From Rathayibacter sp. VKM Ac-2759 (GTDB lineage: Bacteria; Actinomycetota; Actinomycetes; Actinomycetales; Microbacteriaceae), in assembly GCF_009834225.1 (NCBI RefSeq), contig NZ_CP047176.1, positions 3,874,870 through 3,938,869 of the forward strand: a DNA stretch of 64,000 nt. Reading direction: 5' to 3'. Below, one piece after another: positions 1 to 8,843 of the stretch. The notes beneath the pieces were generated by a model. It worked only from the letters and a program-made list of their open reading frames with translations. It had not been told where the DNA came from and did no database searches. Each line of letters begins with the position of its first letter. The first letter of the stretch is position 1. Position numbers and translations under genes: made by a program.

Positions 1-708
1 CAGCCCGAAGACGAGCCCCTCCGGCAGGTCGACCGAGAAGCAGCCGAGCGCGGGGGGCTGCGCGAGGCGCTGACCGGCGGGCACGGTGAGCGTGAGGATC
101 CGCTGCACCTCGAAGAACCCGGCGGTCTCGGGCAGCAGCGTGCCGACCCACGCGCCTCCGGAGACGACGAGCCGGCGGCCGCGCAGCTCGCCCGCGGAGG
201 TGCGCACCGTGACGATCCCGTCGGCGACGCTCCAGTCGAGCACCGCCTCGCCGAAGCGGAGGTCGGCGCCGGCCCGGGCGGCCGCCTGCTGCGCGAAGGC
301 GAGCGCGCGGGCCGCCTCGACGACCCCCGCGTCGGGATCGTGCACGACCCCGTAGCCGGCGGGGGTGCGGAGGGAGGGGGCCGTGTCGGCGACCGGCCGG
401 CTGCGGCCGCCCTGCAGCGAGGCCTCGCCGCGGTGCGCGTAGTGGCCGCCGGTGGGGTGCACGAACGGGGCGCCGTCGGCCAGAGCCCACCGCTCCCAGC
501 CGCGGAAGGCGCGGTCGACGAGGTCGTTCCAGACGGGGCTCGGGTAGGCGCGGCGGATCATCCGCGTGGCGCCGTGCGATGAGCCGCGCACGTGGCCCGG
601 GTCGAACTGCTCGAGGCCGACGACGTCGCGCCCGCGCAGGGCGAGCTCGTAGGCGGTCGCCGAGCCGTGGATCCCGAGCCCGACGACGATCGCGTCGTGC
701 ACCGTCAT
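1..708 (-). CDS. FAD-dependent amine oxidase, MTOX/sarcosine oxidase-like (partial)
   Basis: This gene is cut by the left edge; 236 codons are visible from an ATG at 708 and no stop is reached. The N-terminus carries the dinucleotide-binding motif GLGIHGSA in a Rossmann beta-alpha-beta unit, followed by a GSSHGATRMIRRAY block. Both are typical of monomeric sarcosine oxidase and N-methyltryptophan oxidase, which oxidise secondary amines to imines with release of H2O2. The residues that would fix the substrate and the covalent flavin cysteine lie in the missing C-terminal half. Its start overlaps the stop of the upstream PLP enzyme by 4 bases (ATGA), so the two are probably co-translated. The precise amine is unknown. 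Confidence 0.8.
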   Translation of the reverse strand, partial: MTVHDAIVVGLGIHGSATAYELALRGRDVVGLEQFDPGHVRGSSHGATRMIRRAYPSPVWNDLVDRAFRGWERWALADGAPFVHPTGGHYAHRGEASLQGGRSRPVADTAPSLRTPAGYGVVHDPDAGVVEAARALAFAQQAAARAGADLRFGEAVLDWSVADGIVTVRTSAGELRGRRLVVSGGAWVGTLLPETAGFFEVQRILTLTVPAGQRLAQPPALGCFSVDLPEGLVFGL

Positions 709-1928
709 CGCGCGAGCCCGCTCACCGCGCCGAGCAGCGCGTCGACGTCGGAGTCGTCGGTGTACACGTGCGGCGAGACGCGGACGACGCTCTCGAGGCC
801 GCGGGCGCCGAGGTCCCACTGCGCGTGCGTGGCGGGCACGGCGAGCGAGTCGACCGCCGCCTCCCGCAGCGCGGCCGAGGCCTGCCTGCCCGGCACTCCC
901 GCGACGGTGAAGGTGACGATGGCGGAGGCGGACGACGGCGGGTCCGCGACCGCGACTCCGTCGATCATCGCGAGCCCCTCGCGCAGCCGGGCGCCGAGGG
1001 CCACCAGGTGCGCCTCGGTCGCGGGCATGCCGCGCTCGAGCGCCTCGCGCAGCGCGACACCGAGGCCGAGACGGGTGGCGACCGACGACTCCCAGGTCTC
1101 GAGGGCCCTCGCGGTGCCGTCCATCGTCCACTCCTCCGCGCTCGTCCACAGCGAGCCTCGCACGTCGGGCGCCCAGGCGCCGAGGCCGTCGAGCAGCCCT
1201 CGGCGGAGGTAGACCAGGCCGGTCCCGCGCGGTCCGCGGAGGAACTTGCGTCCCGTGGTCACGAGCGCGTCGCAGCCGATCGCGCGCACGTCGATGTCGA
1301 GCTGGCCGACCGACTGGGTGGCGTCGAGCACCGTGATCGCGCCGTAGCGACGGGCGAGCGCGCCGATGGCCGCGACCGGCTCCACCAGCCCGGAGGAGGT
1401 CGGCACGTGCACGGCGCTCACCACGGTGCGGCCGGAGGCGGTGGCGAGGGCGCCCTCGAGCGCCTCCAGATCGATGCCGCCGCTCTCGTCGTTGGGGAGG
1501 ACGACCAGTCGCACCCCGTCGTGGCGCTCGAGCGCGAGCATCCGGAGCGCCTGGCTCACGTAGCTGGAGCGCGGGGCGAGCACGGTGTCGCCCGGGCCGA
1601 GGCGGAGCGCGTCGAAGACGCCGCGGAGCCCGGTGGTGGCGCTGTCGAACAGGGCGATCTCGTCGGAGTCGGCGCCGAGCAGCGCGGCCGCCGAGGAGTA
1701 GGCCGAGTCGAGGTCGACGAGGTTCGCCGCTTCGTAGCCGCCCACCCGCTGCTCGAGGCGGAGGTGCGCGATCACCGTCTCGAGGACCGCGTCGCTCATC
1801 AGACCGGCGCCGGCCGCGTTGAAGTAGTGCCGCCCCGCGGTGCCGGCCGTGCGGGCGCGCTCGGCGGCGACGTCGATCGACGTCATCGCGGGGGCGGCGG
1901 GGGCACCGCCGTCGAGGCCGAGGGTCAT
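705..1928 (-). CDS. Class-V aminotransferase-fold PLP enzyme
   Basis: This 407-residue protein belongs to the cysteine desulfurase/selenocysteine lyase/isopenicillin-epimerase-like fold type I group. Visible landmarks are the PLP-contacting Asp-Gln stretch LDATQSVGQ (about residue 202) and the Schiff-base lysine near residue 228 in TTGRKFLRGPRGTG. Similar proteins act as lyases, epimerases or aminotransferases, so the reaction cannot be read from sequence. It is first in a two-gene operon with the FAD amine oxidase and is transcribed away from a RidA gene. That suggests amino-acid or amine catabolism with reactive imine intermediates. A GGAAGG ribosome site lies 9 bases before the ATG; Met15 is a possible alternative start. 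Confidence 0.8.
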   Translation of the reverse strand: MTLGLDGGAPAAPAMTSIDVAAERARTAGTAGRHYFNAAGAGLMSDAVLETVIAHLRLEQRVGGYEAANLVDLDSAYSSAAALLGADSDEIALFDSATTGLRGVFDALRLGPGDTVLAPRSSYVSQALRMLALERHDGVRLVVLPNDESGGIDLEALEGALATASGRTVVSAVHVPTSSGLVEPVAAIGALARRYGAITVLDATQSVGQLDIDVRAIGCDALVTTGRKFLRGPRGTGLVYLRRGLLDGLGAWAPDVRGSLWTSAEEWTMDGTARALETWESSVATRLGLGVALREALERGMPATEAHLVALGARLREGLAMIDGVAVADPPSSASAIVTFTVAGVPGRQASAALREAAVDSLAVPATHAQWDLGARGLESVVRVSPHVYTDDSDVDALLGAVSGLAR

Positions 1929-1962
1929 CTGGCAGGTCCTTCCGGGCGGGAACCGTCCCGCG

Positions 1963-1997
1963 TAATGGATCCCATCTTATGTGGGTTGTATCCATTA
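1963..1997. promoter_or_regulatory. Inverted-repeat operator between divergent genes
   Basis: TAATGGAT (1963-1970) and ATCCATTA (1990-1997) form a perfect 8-base inverted repeat, with inner CCCA/TGGG arms adding symmetry. It lies between the divergent PLP-enzyme/oxidase operon and the RidA gene, where a repressor could control both directions. The cores TGGATCC and TGTATCCA resemble half-sites used by GntR-type regulators (inference). A similar element precedes the phosphotriesterase-like gene at 11764-11796. Confidence 0.6.
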
Positions 1998-2044
1998 TCG
2001 CCACTGCCGGATACGCTGGGCGCGTTCCCGTCGAAAGGCCCCGC

Positions 2045-2536
2045 ATGCACTCCGCCGAACTCCGCGCCCGCGAGCTGGGTCTCGTGATCCCCGACTACGC
2101 GAACCCGCCCTATGGAGGCCGGTACGGCTCCTCCCTCCGCGCGTTCCACCGCACGGGCGATCTGCTCGAGCTCAGCGGCATCACTCCGGAGTCGCGGGAC
2201 GGCGCCCTGCTGCACCCCGGCTCGGTCGGCGTGGACATCACCCTGGAGCAGGCCCAGGAGGCGGCCCGCTACGCCGCCGTGAACGCGCTCGGCATGATCC
2301 GCCTCGCGCTCGGCTCGCTCGACGAGGTCGTCGCCCTCTCGCGCGGGCTCTGCTTCGTGCTCTGCCCGCCCGGCTTCGAGCGCCTCAACGAGGTCTCGAA
2401 CGCCGCGAGCGACCTGCTCCTGGACGTCTTCGGCCCCGATGCCGGCCGGATGGGACGCGCCTCGATCGGCGCCACCGCCCTGTCGCGCAGCGCCTGCTTC
2501 GAGCTCTGGCTCAGCCTGGAGTGCCGCTCGCGCTGA
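2045..2536 (+). CDS. RidA/YjgF-family protein
   Basis: This 163-residue protein has the YjgF/RidA fold of the chorismate-mutase-like branch: an N-terminal [13 protein letters not shown] segment, a central [21 protein letters not shown] helix and a C-terminal [18 protein letters not shown] strand. RidA proteins hydrolyse enamine and imine intermediates released by PLP or flavin enzymes. Its divergent neighbours are a PLP enzyme and a flavin amine oxidase, so a detoxifying role there is a reasonable inference. The canonical RidA arginine cannot be placed with certainty, so the activity is not proven. The ATG at 2045 is preferred over upstream starts because AAAGG precedes it by a suitable distance. 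Confidence 0.75.
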   Translation: MHSAELRARELGLVIPDYANPPYGGRYGSSLRAFHRTGDLLELSGITPESRDGALLHPGSVGVDITLEQAQEAARYAAVNALGMIRLALGSLDEVVALSRGLCFVLCPPGFERLNEVSNAASDLLLDVFGPDAGRMGRASIGATALSRSACFELWLSLECRSR

Positions 2537-2595
2537 GCGCGGAGGTCGACGACGCGCCGGGGAACACGGAGCGCCTCGCGCGCGTTGCCTCTGAC

Positions 2596-3603
2596 ATGAC
2601 GGTTCCCCTCTCGATCCTCGACCTCGCCCCCATCGCTCCCGGAGAGACCGCGCGCGACAGCTTCGCCGCGTCCGTGGCCCTGGCGCAGCAGGCCGAGCGG
2701 AGCGGCTACCGCCGGGTCTGGTACGCCGAGCACCACAACATGGCGTCGATCGCGTCGAGCGCCACCTCGGTGCTCATCGCCCACGTCGCCTCGCAGACCT
2801 CGACGATCCGTCTCGGCTCCGGCGGCGTCATGCTGCCGAACCACTCGCCGCTGCAGATCGCCGAGCAGTTCGGCACCCTCGAGACCCTGCACCCGGGGCG
2901 CATCGACCTGGGGCTCGGCCGCGCGCCCGGCAGCGACCAGGCCACCTTCCGCGCCCTGCGCCGCGATCCGGCGTCGTCCGACCGGTTCCCGGAGGACGTC
3001 CTCGAGCTCCAGGCCTTCCTCGCCGGCGAGTCGCGCGTGGCCGGCGTGAGCGCCACCCCCGGCGCCGGCACCCGCGTGCCCCTCTACATCCTCGGCTCCT
3101 CGCTGTTCGGCGCCCAGCTGGCCGCCGCCCTCGGGCTGCCCTACGCCTTCGCCTCGCACTTCGCGCCCGACGCGCTGCACCAGGCCGTCGCCGAGTACCG
3201 CCGCGGCTTCCGCCCCTCCGAGCAGCTCGACGCGCCCTACGCGATCGCCGGAGTGAACGCGATCGCCTCCGACAGCGTCGACGACGCGCACGAGCAGTTC
3301 GCGCAGATGAAGCGCGCCCGGCTGATGATGCTGCTGCGCCAGAGCGGCCAGATCCCGCTCGACCGCACCTTCGACGACGAGGAGCTCGACGCCCTGCTCA
3401 GCGCCCCGATCGGTGCGCACGTGGCGAGCATGACGACCTACACCGGCGTCGGCACGGGCGAGCAGGTGGCGGACTACGTCGCCGACTTCGCACGCACCGC
3501 CGACGTCGACGAGGTCATCGTCGCCCACGCGTCCCTCGTGACGGAGGCGCGGCTGCGCTCGGTCGCGCTGCTCGCCGACGCGAACGAGCGCGTCGCCGCG
3601 TAG
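2596..3603 (+). CDS. LLM-class flavin-dependent oxidoreductase
   Basis: This 335-residue protein of the bacterial luciferase-like monooxygenase family probably uses FMN. Characteristic pieces are RVWYAEHHN near the N-terminus (the conserved EHH), [24 protein letters not shown], and [16 protein letters not shown]. This is the MsnO8/YhbW-type subgroup, whose substrates are mostly unknown. It follows the RidA gene on the same strand with a 59-base gap, so co-transcription is likely. The ATG at 2596 opens directly onto the TIM-barrel start ([12 protein letters not shown]). The reading frame is open far upstream, but that part is the shadow of the RidA gene. Confidence 0.85.
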   Translation: MTVPLSILDLAPIAPGETARDSFAASVALAQQAERSGYRRVWYAEHHNMASIASSATSVLIAHVASQTSTIRLGSGGVMLPNHSPLQIAEQFGTLETLHPGRIDLGLGRAPGSDQATFRALRRDPASSDRFPEDVLELQAFLAGESRVAGVSATPGAGTRVPLYILGSSLFGAQLAAALGLPYAFASHFAPDALHQAVAEYRRGFRPSEQLDAPYAIAGVNAIASDSVDDAHEQFAQMKRARLMMLLRQSGQIPLDRTFDDEELDALLSAPIGAHVASMTTYTGVGTGEQVADYVADFARTADVDEVIVAHASLVTEARLRSVALLADANERVAA

Positions 3604-3610
3604 GACTCCC

Positions 3611-3928
3611 CTAGGCGGATCCGCTGCCGCCGAGCGGGTGCACCGCGACGACCGCCGCGACCAGCACCAGTGCGGCCGCGGTGACCACGACCTCGAGGTG
3701 CGGCACCGGCTCGCGCGTCCACGCGCACACGAGGAGGCGCACCGCGCAGCCCCCGCCGAGGACGGCCGACCAGACGACGAGCAGCCAGCCGATCAGCCGG
3801 GCGAGCGAGAAGAGCAGCTCGACGTCCGCGATCCGCGGCGCGACTCCGAGCGCCACCGCGGCGCCGCAGGCCAGGACGAGGGACGCGACCGGGATCACGA
3901 CGCTCTCGTGCTCCACGACCCGCTCCAC
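3611..3928 (-). CDS. Small membrane protein, unknown function
   Basis: The 105-residue product has three clear hydrophobic segments: VVIPVASLVLACGAAVALGV, LIGWLLVVWSAVLGGGCAV and a C-terminal VVVTAAALVLVAAVVAV stretch. It resembles small actinobacterial integral membrane proteins such as the DUF2975-like group, but no family can be assigned firmly. It converges on the luciferase-like gene with only 7 bases between stops. The start is uncertain: GTG at 3928 begins just before the first membrane segment, and the ribosome site is weak. The frame is open much further upstream, but that sequence lacks protein-like composition. Confidence 0.5.
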   Translation of the reverse strand: MERVVEHESVVIPVASLVLACGAAVALGVAPRIADVELLFSLARLIGWLLVVWSAVLGGGCAVRLLVCAWTREPVPHLEVVVTAAALVLVAAVVAVHPLGGSGSA

Positions 3929-4129
3929 GTCGCCGACCCTAGGCGCGCCCGGCGAACGCGACGCGTCCGGCCCGGGAACGAGCGGTGCGCCGATCCGTCG
4001 CGAACGGCTCCCTCGATCGCGTCGGGGCGACCGTCCGTGACGGATCGATCGCGCGCCGCACCCGATCGGGGATCTCGACGCCCGAGCGCGCCCGCGGGAC
4101 GATGAGCGCTCGCGACGAAGGAGTGCAGC

Positions 4130-4453
4130 GTGTTCGGGAGACGAGCCTGGGAGCCGGCGATCGCGACGATCCTGCTGGTGCACATCAAGCGGGTCTCGAG
4201 CGACGGGCTGACCCCGACGCGCGAGTGGTCGGCCGACGTGACGCGGGCCGACGGATCGGTGCGGCGCGCGAAGATCGACGAGCCGCGCTGGGTCACCGAC
4301 TTCTGGCCGCCCGACGCGGGCGCCGTCGTGAAGGTCGAGGTCGACCCGAGGACCGGAGCGGTCCGCTTCGACGTGAAGAACGATCCGCAGCTGAGCCTCC
4401 GCGGCCAGGAGAAGCTGAGGGCGGAGCAGTTCAAGCGCTCGCTCGACGACTGA
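4130..4453 (+). CDS. Small hypothetical protein
   Basis: The 107-residue product is not recognised. It starts with GTG at 4130 behind a good AAGGAG site at 4118-4123. The middle (REWSADVTRADGSVRRAKI, then FWPPDAGAVVKVEVDPRTGAVRFD) looks like a small beta-rich domain and repeats the pattern charged-strand-turn-strand. The C-terminus is a charged helix. There is no signal peptide or membrane segment. It ends 33 bases before the molybdate-regulator gene, but that gene has its own leaderless-type promoter, so a functional link is doubtful. Confidence 0.6.
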   Translation: MFGRRAWEPAIATILLVHIKRVSSDGLTPTREWSADVTRADGSVRRAKIDEPRWVTDFWPPDAGAVVKVEVDPRTGAVRFDVKNDPQLSLRGQEKLRAEQFKRSLDD

Positions 4454-4473
4454 CACCTCCGCGGATGCGGCAG

Positions 4474-4479
4474 TAGACT
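4474..4479 (+). promoter_or_regulatory. -10 element of the molybdate operon (leaderless type)
   Basis: TAGACT lies 7 bases before the ATG at 4487. In actinobacteria this places transcription start at or next to the start codon, so the mRNA is probably leaderless. No ribosome-binding site is visible between the two, which agrees. Confidence 0.5.
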
Positions 4480-4486
4480 AGTCCTC

Positions 4487-4891
4487 ATGCCGCAGTTGAG
4501 GATCCGGGACGCCGCGCACTTCCTCGGGGTCAGCGACGACACCGTCCGCCGGTGGATCGACCTCGGAGTGGTCGAGAGCGAGAAGGACGGAGCCGGCCGC
4601 GGCGTCGTCGACGCTCTGGCCGTCGCCGAGCTGGCGCGGAGGAACGCGGTCCTCCCCGCCGACCCGTCCGAGATCGGCCGCTCGGCGCGCAACCGGCTCG
4701 TCGGAGTCGTGACCGAGGTCGTCGCCGACACCGTCATGGCGCAGGTCGAGCTGCAGTGCGGCCCGCACCGCATCGTCTCGCTGATGAGCAGCGAGGCCGT
4801 GCGCGAGCTCGGCCTCGAGCCCGGCTCGATCGCGATCGCCGTCGTGAAGGCGACGACCGTCATGATCGAGACCCCCGCCGGGAAGGCGTAG
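4487..4891 (+). CDS. HTH plus Mop (TOBE) domain molybdate-binding protein
   Basis: The 134-residue protein joins an N-terminal MerR/excisionase-type helix-turn-helix (RIRDAAHFLGVSDDTVRRWIDLGVV, about residues 5-30) to a C-terminal Mop/TOBE domain (RNRLVGVVTEVVADTVMAQVEL... to the end). Mop domains bind molybdate or tungstate oxyanions; fusion to an HTH suggests a molybdate-responsive DNA-binding regulator or a molybdate store. It is the first gene of the mod cluster, 4 bases before modA, so control of molybdate uptake is the natural reading. The organisation resembles a minimal ModE-like sensor, but direct regulation is inferred. Confidence 0.85.
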   Translation: MPQLRIRDAAHFLGVSDDTVRRWIDLGVVESEKDGAGRGVVDALAVAELARRNAVLPADPSEIGRSARNRLVGVVTEVVADTVMAQVELQCGPHRIVSLMSSEAVRELGLEPGSIAIAVVKATTVMIETPAGKA

Positions 4892-4895
4892 CCGC

Positions 4896-5669
4896 GTGAC
4901 CGCCTCCCGGGCCCTCGCCACCGCCCTGCTCGCGGGAGCCGCCGCGCTCGGCCTCACCGCGTGCGCGAGCAGCCCGGCGTCACCGGCCACGGCGACCGAC
5001 GGCGCGATCACCGTCTTCGCCGCCGCCTCGCTCAAGGGCGCCTTCACCGAGCTCGCCGACGAGTTCGAGGCCGCGAACCCCGGGGTCACCGTCGAGCTCG
5101 CCTTCGCCGGCTCCTCCGACCTCGTGACCCAGATCACCGAGGGGGCGCCCGCCGACGTCTTCGCGTCGGCGGACGAGAAGACCATGGCGGAGCTGACCGA
5201 CAGCGGCCTCGTCGACGCCTCCGCGCCCGTCGACTTCGCGACCAACGTGCTCGAGATCGCGGTGCCCCCGGGCAACCCGGCGGGCATCGCCTCCTTCGCC
5301 GACCTCGCCGGAGCGGGTGTGAAGACCGTGGTCTGCGCCCCCCGGGTGCCGTGCGGTGCCGCGACCGTCACGGTCGAGACGGCGGCGGGAGTCGATCTCG
5401 CGCCGGTGAGCGAGGAGTCGTCGGTCACCGACGTGCTCGGCAAGGTGACCAGTGGTGAGGCCGACGCCGGTCTCGTCTACGTCACCGACGTGCTCGCCGC
5501 GGGCGACGCCGTCGAGGGCATCGGCTTCGCCGAGTCGTCCGAGGCGGTCAACACCTACCCGATCGCGCCCCTGGCCGGGTCGAGCGCCACCGCGCAGGCG
5601 TTCGTCGACTTCGTCAGCGGAGACGCCGGGCGGCGAGTGCTCGCGTCCGCGGGCTTCGGCGCGCCGTGA
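4896..5669 (+). CDS. modA: Molybdate ABC transporter substrate-binding lipoprotein
   Basis: The 257-residue product begins with a lipoprotein signal peptide: hydrophobic [14 protein letters not shown] followed by the lipobox LTAC, with the cysteine near residue 23. The mature part starts with [20 protein letters not shown], the ModA signature that contacts the oxyanion, and includes the conserved GSSDLVTQI and [11 protein letters not shown] blocks. It captures molybdate outside the membrane for ModBC. The GTG start at 4896 sits 4 bases after the HTH-Mop stop, and its own stop overlaps the modB start (GTGA), so the four genes form one translationally coupled operon. Confidence 0.95.
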   Translation: MTASRALATALLAGAAALGLTACASSPASPATATDGAITVFAAASLKGAFTELADEFEAANPGVTVELAFAGSSDLVTQITEGAPADVFASADEKTMAELTDSGLVDASAPVDFATNVLEIAVPPGNPAGIASFADLAGAGVKTVVCAPRVPCGAATVTVETAAGVDLAPVSEESSVTDVLGKVTSGEADAGLVYVTDVLAAGDAVEGIGFAESSEAVNTYPIAPLAGSSATAQAFVDFVSGDAGRRVLASAGFGAP

Positions 5670-6451
5670 CACCGGGCGTCCCGCGCTGGGTGATCGCCGT
5701 CGCGGTCGTCGGCGGCGCCTTCGTGGTGCTGCCGCTGGTCGCGATGATCACCCGGGTGGACTGGGCCGAGTTCCTCCCCCTGATCACCTCCGAGGCGTCG
5801 CTCGACGCTCTCGCGCTGAGCCTGCGCACCTCCCTCACCGCCACCCTGCTCTGCCTGCTGCTCGGCGTGCCGATGGCGGTCGTGCTGGCCCGCACGCGCT
5901 TCCGCGGGCAGCGGATCCTGCGCGCCCTGGTGCTGCTGCCCCTGGTGCTGCCGCCCGTCGTCGGAGGCATCGCGCTGCTCTACACGTTCGGCCGCCGCGG
6001 CCTGCTCGGGCAGTCGCTGGAGGTGCTCGGCGTCAGCATCGCGTTCTCGACCACCGCGGTGGTGCTCGCGCAGACCTTCGTCGCCCTCCCGTTCCTGGTG
6101 CTCAGCCTCGAGGGGGCGCTGCGCACGGTCGGCACCCGGTACGAGGCCGTCGGGGCGACCCTCGGCGCACGGCCGACCACGGTGCTCCGGCGCGTCACGC
6201 TGCCGCTGGTGCTGCCGGCGCTCGTCTCGGGAGCCGTGCTGTCGTTCGCGCGCGCGCTCGGCGAGTTCGGCGCGACCCTCACCTTCGCCGGATCGCTGCA
6301 GGGCGTGACGCGCACGCTCCCGCTCGAGATCTACCTGCAGCGCGAGACGAGCCCCGATACCGCCGTCGCGCTGTCGCTGGTGCTCGTCGTGTTCGCCGTC
6401 GCGGTCGTCGCGCTCGCCCACCGCGTCGGCGAGACCCGGGTCCGCTCGTGA
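5666..6451 (+). CDS. modB: Molybdate ABC transporter permease
   Basis: The 261-residue protein is a BPD-transporter-type inner-membrane permease with about five or six hydrophobic segments. The EAA coupling loop is visible as [19 protein letters not shown] (about residues 155-175), and the ModB-typical [17 protein letters not shown] block follows it. It forms the channel for molybdate and couples to ModC. It starts at a GTG that overlaps the modA stop and ends overlapping the modC start. Confidence 0.95.
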   Translation: MTPGVPRWVIAVAVVGGAFVVLPLVAMITRVDWAEFLPLITSEASLDALALSLRTSLTATLLCLLLGVPMAVVLARTRFRGQRILRALVLLPLVLPPVVGGIALLYTFGRRGLLGQSLEVLGVSIAFSTTAVVLAQTFVALPFLVLSLEGALRTVGTRYEAVGATLGARPTTVLRRVTLPLVLPALVSGAVLSFARALGEFGATLTFAGSLQGVTRTLPLEIYLQRETSPDTAVALSLVLVVFAVAVVALAHRVGETRVRS

Positions 6452-7503
6452 TGCTCGAGTTCGGCGCCGCGCTCGCCGCCCGCGGAGTCGACGTGGAGCT
6501 CTCGATCGACGAGGGCGAGACCGTCGCGATCCTCGGACCCAACGGCGCGGGCAAGTCGACCCTGCTGTCGGTGCTCGCCGGCCTGCTGGTGCCCGACGCC
6601 GGGCGCGCGACGCTGAACGGCCGGGTGCTCTTCGACCTCGCCGCCCGCGGGCCGAGCCGGTGGCGACCGCCGCACGACCGCGGAGTGGCGCTGCTCGCCC
6701 AGGACGCCCTGCTCTTCCCGCACCTCAGCGCACGCGACAACGTCGCGTTCGGCCCGCGGAGCAGCGGAGCGTCGCGGGCGACCGCCGGCGCCCGCGCGGA
6801 CGAGTGGCTCGCGCGCGTCGGCGCCTCCGACCTCGCGGCCCGCCGGCCGGCCCAGCTCTCGGGCGGCCAGGCGCAGCGGATCGCGGTCGCGCGCGCCCTC
6901 GCCGCCGAGCCCGCGCTCCTCCTGCTCGACGAGCCGATGGCCGCTCTCGACGTCTCGGTCGCCCCCGCCCTCCGGCGACTGCTGCGCGAGGTGCTCGCCG
7001 ACCGGACCGCGGTGATCGTCACCCACGACGTGCTCGACGCCTACACCCTCGCCGGGCGGGTGATCGTGCTCGAGCGCGGCCGCATCGTCGACGCGGGCCC
7101 GACCCGTGCCGTCCTCGACCGGCCGACCACGCCGTTCACCGCGAACCTCGTCGCCCTCGACCTGCTCACCGGAGCCGCGCACGGCGGGACCGGCCTGCTG
7201 ACGGACTCCGGGGTGGTCGTCGCCTCCCCCGGCGAGGACATCGCAGAGGGGCGCCCGGCCGCCGTCGCCGTGAGCCCCGGCCGCGTGACGGTCTCGACGG
7301 GCGCCGCTCCCACCGCCGAGAACGTGCTGCCCGGTGTCGTCACCGACATCGAGCCCCGCGGCGACGTCGTCCGCGTGCGCTCGGCCGGGCTCGCCGCCGA
7401 CCTCGCCCCCGGCACGGCCGCCGCCCTCGACCTGGCCGTCGGCGACCCGGTCTGGTTCGCCTTCGCGGCGGCCGACGCGATCCGCTACCCGCTCGGCGCC
7501 TAG
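6451..7503 (+). CDS. modC: Molybdate ABC transporter ATP-binding protein
   Basis: The 350-residue ATPase has Walker A GPNGAGKS (residues 29-36), the signature LSGGQAQRIAVARAL, and Walker B LLLLDEPMAALD followed by the His switch VTHD. About 100 further residues form a C-terminal Mop/TOBE domain (ENVLPGVVTDIEPRGDVVRV...), which in ModC proteins senses molybdate and can inhibit transport. The start is ATG at 6451, sharing one base with the modB stop; a GTG one codon earlier is also possible. It completes the regulator-modA-modB-modC operon. Confidence 0.95.
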   Translation: MLEFGAALAARGVDVELSIDEGETVAILGPNGAGKSTLLSVLAGLLVPDAGRATLNGRVLFDLAARGPSRWRPPHDRGVALLAQDALLFPHLSARDNVAFGPRSSGASRATAGARADEWLARVGASDLAARRPAQLSGGQAQRIAVARALAAEPALLLLDEPMAALDVSVAPALRRLLREVLADRTAVIVTHDVLDAYTLAGRVIVLERGRIVDAGPTRAVLDRPTTPFTANLVALDLLTGAAHGGTGLLTDSGVVVASPGEDIAEGRPAAVAVSPGRVTVSTGAAPTAENVLPGVVTDIEPRGDVVRVRSAGLAADLAPGTAAALDLAVGDPVWFAFAAADAIRYPLGA

Positions 7504-7514
7504 CCCGCGAGGGC

Positions 7515-8735
7515 TCAGCGCCAGAGTCGCGCCGAGGCGAGCTCCGCGCCGCGGGCCAGCGACTCGAGCTTCGCCCAGGCGATCTGCGGATGGATGCGCC
7601 CGCCGAGTCCGCAGTCGGTCGCGGCGACGACGTTCTCGCGTCCGACCACCGAGGCGAAGCGCTCGAGGCGCTGCGCGACCAGCTCGGGGTGCTCGACCAC
7701 GTTCGTGGCGTGCCCCACGACTCCGGGCACGATCACCTTGCCGTCGGGCAGCGCCACGTCCTCCCAGACCGTCCACTCGTGCTCGTGGCGCGCGTTCGCG
7801 GCCTCGAAGGAGTAGGAGCCGGCGTCGATCCCGAGCATCAGGTCGACGATGTGCCGGAACTCGATGTCGGTGGTGTGCGGTCCGTGCCAGCTGCCCCAGC
7901 AGAGGTGGAAGCGGATGCGGTCCTGCGGGAGGCCGCGCAGCGCGTGGTTGAGCGCCTCGACGCGGATGCGGGTGAAGGCGCGGTAGTCCTCGATCGAGGG
8001 CTCGGGGTTGATCTGGTCCCAGTTCTCGGCGATCGAGGGGTCGTCGATCTGCAGGATCAGGCCCGCGTCGATCACCGCCCGGTACTCCTCGCGGAGCACG
8101 TCGGCCCACGCCCAGATGTGCTCCTCCTCGGTGGCGTAGTGCGCGTTGTGGATGCGCGCCCCGCTGCCCGGCGAGAGCGAGGTGATGAAGCCGTCGGCGA
8201 TGCCGGCGTCGTCGAGCGCCCTGCGCAGGTTGCGGGCGTCGGTCGCCACCGCCTCCTGGCCGATGTAGCGCAGCGGCCCGGTGGTCGAGGGGAACGCGGT
8301 CGCGTTCTTCCCGGTCGAGATGCCGCTGTCGGGGTCGGAGTAGGCGTCTCGGAAGAGCGTCCAGTCGCGACGGTCCGGGAACGAGGTGAGGCGCACGTGC
8401 CCCGGCTCGGAGCGGACGGGCTGCGAGCTGAAGATCGACTCCTCCGTCACCGAGAGGCCCGCGACGCGCTGGAACGAGTACGACCACCACGCGCCGTAGT
8501 CGACCGCGCTCGACATCGCCTTGCCGAACTCGCCGTCGCCCGGGATCGTGATGCCGACCGCGTCCTGCCGGCGGACGAGCTCGTCGACGGCGCTCGCGAG
8601 CAGCTCGTCGAACTCCGGGGTGCGCTCGAGCGTGAAGCCGTCCTCGGCGATCCGGCGCGCCTCGTTGGCGGCGATCAGCGCGGGAGTGCGCGGCAGGCTG
8701 CCGGCGTGGGAGGTGGGGATGCGGTCGACTGACAT
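7515..8735 (-). CDS. MetE C-terminal-like methionine synthase family protein
   Basis: The 406-residue protein matches the catalytic half of cobalamin-independent methionine synthase. It starts with the TSHAGSLPRTP motif. Zinc ligands are all present: His and Cys in RFHLCWG, Glu in SYSFEAAN, and Cys in AATDCGLGG near the C-terminus. Short MetE-like proteins of this size transfer methyl groups to homocysteine or related thiols, often from donors other than methyltetrahydrofolate. The true donor here is unknown. The gene stands alone with a leaderless-type -10 element 6 bases before the ATG, converging on the molybdate operon. Confidence 0.85.
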   Translation of the reverse strand: MSVDRIPTSHAGSLPRTPALIAANEARRIAEDGFTLERTPEFDELLASAVDELVRRQDAVGITIPGDGEFGKAMSSAVDYGAWWSYSFQRVAGLSVTEESIFSSQPVRSEPGHVRLTSFPDRRDWTLFRDAYSDPDSGISTGKNATAFPSTTGPLRYIGQEAVATDARNLRRALDDAGIADGFITSLSPGSGARIHNAHYATEEEHIWAWADVLREEYRAVIDAGLILQIDDPSIAENWDQINPEPSIEDYRAFTRIRVEALNHALRGLPQDRIRFHLCWGSWHGPHTTDIEFRHIVDLMLGIDAGSYSFEAANARHEHEWTVWEDVALPDGKVIVPGVVGHATNVVEHPELVAQRLERFASVVGRENVVAATDCGLGGRIHPQIAWAKLESLARGAELASARLWR

Positions 8736-8741
8736 GGCCTC

Positions 8742-8747
8742 ACGCTA
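8742..8747 (-). promoter_or_regulatory. -10 element of the MetE-like gene (leaderless type)
   Basis: On the minus strand TAGCGT lies 6 bases upstream of the ATG at 8735. No Shine-Dalgarno sequence fits in that gap, so translation probably starts from a leaderless transcript. Confidence 0.45.
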
Positions 8748-8843
8748 CCCACGCCCGCCGCGCGCCCGCCGCCGTGCGTAGCCGTGTGACGCCCGCCCGT
8801 CGGCCCGCTGGTCGAGTAGCCGTTCTCGACGGCGAGGAAGAAG

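Noticed and set aside
579-2087. Long plus-strand open frame opposite the PLP enzyme
   Set aside because: It is an antisense high-GC shadow, with His/Arg/Gly-rich composition, no domain and no ribosome site. The opposite strand encodes a clear PLP enzyme.
6331-8490. 719-codon minus-strand open frame across modC and the MetE-like gene
   Set aside because: It runs antisense to modC and out of frame in the MetE-like gene, both of which have full motif support.
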